Shown piece by piece: positions 61,451-64,000 of a stretch of 64,000 bases of DNA. This stretch comes from Chondromyces crocatus. GTDB lineage: Bacteria > Myxococcota_A > Polyangia > Polyangiales > Polyangiaceae. Under the pieces are notes generated by a model. It saw nothing but the letters and a program-made list of their open reading frames with translations. It made no database searches and was not told where the DNA came from. Position numbers and translations under genes: made by a program. Location: positions 6,030,525 through 6,094,524 of the forward strand of contig NZ_CP012159.1 of the NCBI RefSeq assembly GCF_001189295.1, in the 5' to 3' direction. Positions within the stretch are counted from its first letter, which is position 1. Each line of letters starts with the position of its first letter.

Positions 61451-62809
61451 GTGGAGACACCGACCTCGCAGCAACCGCTGCACCCTGCCGGGTCCGCAGC
61501 GAGCACTGCGACGACCCCTGCGGCCCAGCCTTCGAGCCCTGCCGACCTCGGCACCGAGCTGCGCGCCCTCGGCCTCCGCGCCCGCGCCGCCGCGCGTGCC
61601 CTCGTCCCCGTCGGCCGCGCCGACAAGGACCGCGCGCTCCACGCCGTGGTGCGGCGCCTCCGTGCTGCCGCTGCCGAGGGAGAGCAGGGATCCCTGCTCT
61701 CTGCCAACGCAGAGGACGTCGCCGCCGCCCGCGCGGCCGGCCTCTCCGAAGCCCTCGTCGACCGCCTCGTCCTCACGCCGGCCCGCCTCGAAGCGCTCGC
61801 GGGCGCCGTCCTCGAGATCGCCGCCCTCGAAGATCCCGTGGGCGAGATCATCGGCATGCGCCGCCGCCCGAACGGCCTGCTCATCGGCCAGGTGCGCATC
61901 CCCCTGGGCGTCATCGCGATGATCTACGAGTCACGCCCGAACGTCACCGTCGACGCCGCCGCGCTGTGCTTGAAGAGCGGCAACGCCGTCATTCTTCGCG
62001 GTGGCAAGGAAGCCGCTCGCTCCAACGCCGCCCTCGGCGACCTGGTGCGCGCCGCCGTGACCGAGGCCGGCCTCCCTGCGGACGCCGTGCAGATCCTGCC
62101 CTCCCTCGACCGCGAAGCCACCCGCCTCCTCGTCGGCATGAACGGCCTCATCGACCTCGCCATCCCCCGCGGCGGCGAAGGCCTCATCCGCTTCGTCACC
62201 GAGCACGCCCGCGTCCCCGTCATCCAGCACTACAAGGGCGTCTGCCACCTCTTCGTCGACGAAGGCGCCGACCTCGACCTCGCCCACCGCCTCGTCGAGA
62301 ACGGCAAGCTCTCCCGCCCTGGCGTCTGCAACGCCCTCGAATGCCTGCTCGTCCACGAGCGCCTCGCCGCCACCCTCCTGCCGCGCCTCGCCTCCCTCGT
62401 GTCCACGCGCGGCCTGGAGATCCGCGGCGACGAGGCCACCTGCAAGCTCGTCCCTGCCGCCCGCCCCGCCACCCCGGACGACTTCGGCGCCGAGTTCCTG
62501 GCCCCCATCCTCGCCGTCCGCGTCGTCCGCGACCTCGACGACGCCCTCGACCACATCGCCCGCTACGGCTCCAACCACACCGAGGCCATCTGCACCCCCA
62601 GCTACGACCGCGCCCAGCGCTTCCTGCGCGAGGTGGACGCGAGCTGCGTCCTGGTGAACGCCTCCACCCGCTTCAACGACGGCGGAGAGCTGGGCCTCGG
62701 CGCCGAGATCGGCATTTCCACCACCAAGCTTCACGCCTATGGCCCCATGGGCCTGGAGAGCCTCACCACCCTCAAATGGATCGCGCACGGCGACGGCCAG
62801 ATCCGTTGA
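61451..62809 (+). CDS. proA: gamma-glutamyl phosphate reductase (glutamate-5-semialdehyde dehydrogenase)
   Basis: A 452-residue NADPH-dependent enzyme of proline biosynthesis that reduces glutamyl-5-phosphate. Motifs: VIAMIYESRPNVTVDAAALCLKSGN, ILRGGKEAARSN, the catalytic Cys293 in RPGVCNALE, and FGAEFLAPILAVRVV, NASTRFNDGGELGLGAEIGIST near the end. Start is GTG; the first 30 residues are a Ser/Thr/Ala/Pro-rich lead longer than in E. coli ProA. proB is not within the window. The gene runs into rsfS, 93 bases downstream, as often seen in bacteria. Confidence 0.97.
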   Translation: METPTSQQPLHPAGSAASTATTPAAQPSSPADLGTELRALGLRARAAARALVPVGRADKDRALHAVVRRLRAAAAEGEQGSLLSANAEDVAAARAAGLSEALVDRLVLTPARLEALAGAVLEIAALEDPVGEIIGMRRRPNGLLIGQVRIPLGVIAMIYESRPNVTVDAAALCLKSGNAVILRGGKEAARSNAALGDLVRAAVTEAGLPADAVQILPSLDREATRLLVGMNGLIDLAIPRGGEGLIRFVTEHARVPVIQHYKGVCHLFVDEGADLDLAHRLVENGKLSRPGVCNALECLLVHERLAATLLPRLASLVSTRGLEIRGDEATCKLVPAARPATPDDFGAEFLAPILAVRVVRDLDDALDHIARYGSNHTEAICTPSYDRAQRFLREVDASCVLVNASTRFNDGGELGLGAEIGISTTKLHAYGPMGLESLTTLKWIAHGDGQIR

Positions 62810-62902
62810 CGAACCCCGCCCATCGGCGAAGGGTTTGAACTAAGAGACGACAAGCTTCCTGCGACGGAGAGGCCCCGAGGGGCCGAGAGAAAGCGAGAGC
62901 AC

Positions 62903-64000
62903 GTGGCGACGACGAAGAAACGGACTGGCGCGGCTGCCGGCAAGCCCGAGCGGACGACGAAGAAGGCGGGCCCCTCGGCAGGGCCGACCCGCACCGGCCC
63001 GAAGGCTGGATCCTCCCGCTCCGGCACGGGCGCTGGCTCGAAGGCCGGCTCCTCCCGGACCGGCAGCGGCGCGAGGACCGGCACCAAGAGCGCGACCAGA
63101 ACGGGGACCCGCTCCACCACCGGCTCGAAGACCGGGACGACCCGCACCGAGCGCCCCAAGGCCGCTCCGGCGCGCGCTGGCGCCACGAAGGCTGGCAGGA
63201 CCACCACCACCGGCGCCAAGGGGACCTCACCCGCGAAGGGCGCAGCGAAGCGCCCCTCGGCCTCCAAGGCCTCCACCCCCCGGCTGAAATCCTCGCACGC
63301 GGGCCGGACGCGATCCGAGGAGAGCCCCCGCGCCTCGGCCGCCGAACGCCGCCCGGCGTCGGGCCGCAGCACCTCCGCTTCCCGCGCCCCTGCACGGCGT
63401 GGTGCTGCCGAGGAGCGCGCCGAGACCCCCCCCGTTCGCATCCGCCGGAGCGCCGAGAAGCCGCTCTCGCCCAGCGAACAGATCCCGCTCGCGAACTTCG
63501 AGAACGAGGGCGGACCGCCGGCACCCCAGCCCGAGCGCGCTGCCTCCCTGGAAGGCGCCGTCTCCGCCCCCGACTTCTCGGCCCCCCCGCCCTCCAGGGG
63601 CAAGTCGGGCCGAACGCCGCTGGCGGCGCCGAAGCGCGCTGGCAAGCGCGTCTCGGCCGCTCCTCCTGCGGCGCAAGCCTCCAGCGAGGCCCGCGAGCTC
63701 GCCCTCGCCCTCGCCGCCGCCGGCCTCGACAAGAAGGCCATCGGCGTCGAGATCCTCGAGGTCGCCGGTCGCGTCGACTACGCCGACTTCCTGGTGATCA
63801 TGACCGGCCGCTCGGACCGCCACGTCCACGCCATCGCCGTCGGCCTCGAAGCCGCCCTGCGCGAGACCAAGCAGATGGCGCCCCTCTCCATGGAGGGCCT
63901 CACCGCCGCCACCTGGGTGCTCATCGACTTCGGCGACGTCGTCGTCCACGTCTTCCAGGAAGACACCCGCCGCGTCTACGACATCGAAGGCCTCTGGATG
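62903..64000 (+). CDS. rsfS: ribosomal silencing factor RsfS with long basic N-terminal extension, 3' partial
   Basis: The frame starts at GTG after GAGAGC and is open to the window end (366 residues seen). The last ~105 residues are RsfS/Iojap: KKAIGVEILEVAGRVDYADFL, MTGRSDRHVHAIAVGLEAAL, SMEGLTAATWVLIDFGDVVVHVF, EDTRRVYDIEGLW. RsfS binds uL14 on the large ribosomal subunit and blocks subunit joining in starvation. The first ~260 residues are Lys/Arg/Ala/Gly/Ser/Thr-rich (KAGSSRSGTGAGSKAG, KRPSASKAST), like histone H1 tails, then a more mixed low-complexity part. Normal RsfS is about 105-130 residues. A short hairpin (GGCCC..GGGCC) lies in the leader. Confidence 0.9.
   Translation, partial: MATTKKRTGAAAGKPERTTKKAGPSAGPTRTGPKAGSSRSGTGAGSKAGSSRTGSGARTGTKSATRTGTRSTTGSKTGTTRTERPKAAPARAGATKAGRTTTTGAKGTSPAKGAAKRPSASKASTPRLKSSHAGRTRSEESPRASAAERRPASGRSTSASRAPARRGAAEERAETPPVRIRRSAEKPLSPSEQIPLANFENEGGPPAPQPERAASLEGAVSAPDFSAPPPSRGKSGRTPLAAPKRAGKRVSAAPPAAQASSEARELALALAAAGLDKKAIGVEILEVAGRVDYADFLVIMTGRSDRHVHAIAVGLEAALRETKQMAPLSMEGLTAATWVLIDFGDVVVHVFQEDTRRVYDIEGLWM

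Overview
The window reads as chromosome from a high-GC myxobacterium, most likely of the Sorangium/Polyangium/Chondromyces type. This is inferred from several things: strong GC bias, two full Ser/Thr protein kinases plus a degenerate one carrying an AgmX-like C-terminus, an unusually large set of Cys-rich and Gly-rich lipoproteins, thrombospondin type 3 repeat proteins, PEGA-domain proteins, and proteins ending in a Cys motif, one hydrophobic helix and an Arg cluster (MYXO-CTERM-like sorting tails). No tRNA, rRNA, CRISPR array, transposase or prophage gene was seen.

Layout. 1-4.1 kb: a FAD oxidoreductase (5' end outside the window) translationally coupled to an ECF41-type sigma factor, an unrecognised cytosolic protein, and a GDT1-type cation transporter. 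4.3-6.7 kb: malic enzyme fused to a phosphotransacetylase-like domain. 6.9-10.1 kb: a lipoprotein with a CXXCH haem motif, and a methyltransferase. 10.2-13.1 kb: divergent copper chaperone and copper P-type ATPase. 13.1-20.6 kb: secreted or lipoprotein genes (including a ricin-thaumatin fusion), a membrane protein and an MFS exporter, separated by repeat-rich noncoding DNA that includes an array of seven 43-bp repeats. 20.1-23.0 kb: an AT-richer islet with a small lipoprotein and two tandem paralogous LuxR-type regulators. 23.4-31.0 kb: a heavy-metal efflux operon (Cys-rich small protein, TolC-like outer membrane factor, CusB-like adaptor, CusA-like RND pump) with overlapping stop and start codons between the last three genes.

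31.1-34.7 kb: a Ser/Thr kinase followed by a PEGA/beta-barrel protein. 34.9-45 kb: an envelope-protein region with an OmpA/TSP3 protein, a 1227-residue TSP3 repeat protein, a Cys-rich lipoprotein and a kelch/Cys-rich protein. 45-52 kb: an acyl-CoA dehydrogenase-like protein, an adenylate cyclase, a PP2C phosphatase coupled to a small surface-type protein, and a secreted purple-acid-phosphatase-like protein with a DNRLRE domain. 52-58.6 kb: an MlaF-like ABC ATPase, the pseudokinase, an esterase, a small membrane protein whose start codon overlaps that of the esterase, and a second Ser/Thr kinase overlapping a membrane protein gene. 58.7-64 kb: housekeeping genes guaA, proA and rsfS mixed with three small lipoprotein genes; rsfS is cut by the window end and carries a very long basic N-terminal extension.

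Much of the gene content concerns metal homeostasis (copA/copZ, the RND operon, GDT1), signalling (kinases, phosphatase, cyclase, LuxR pair, ECF41) and the cell envelope. Most starts were chosen by Shine-Dalgarno position and signal-peptide logic. Long opposite-strand reading frames are common here because of the GC bias and were left out.
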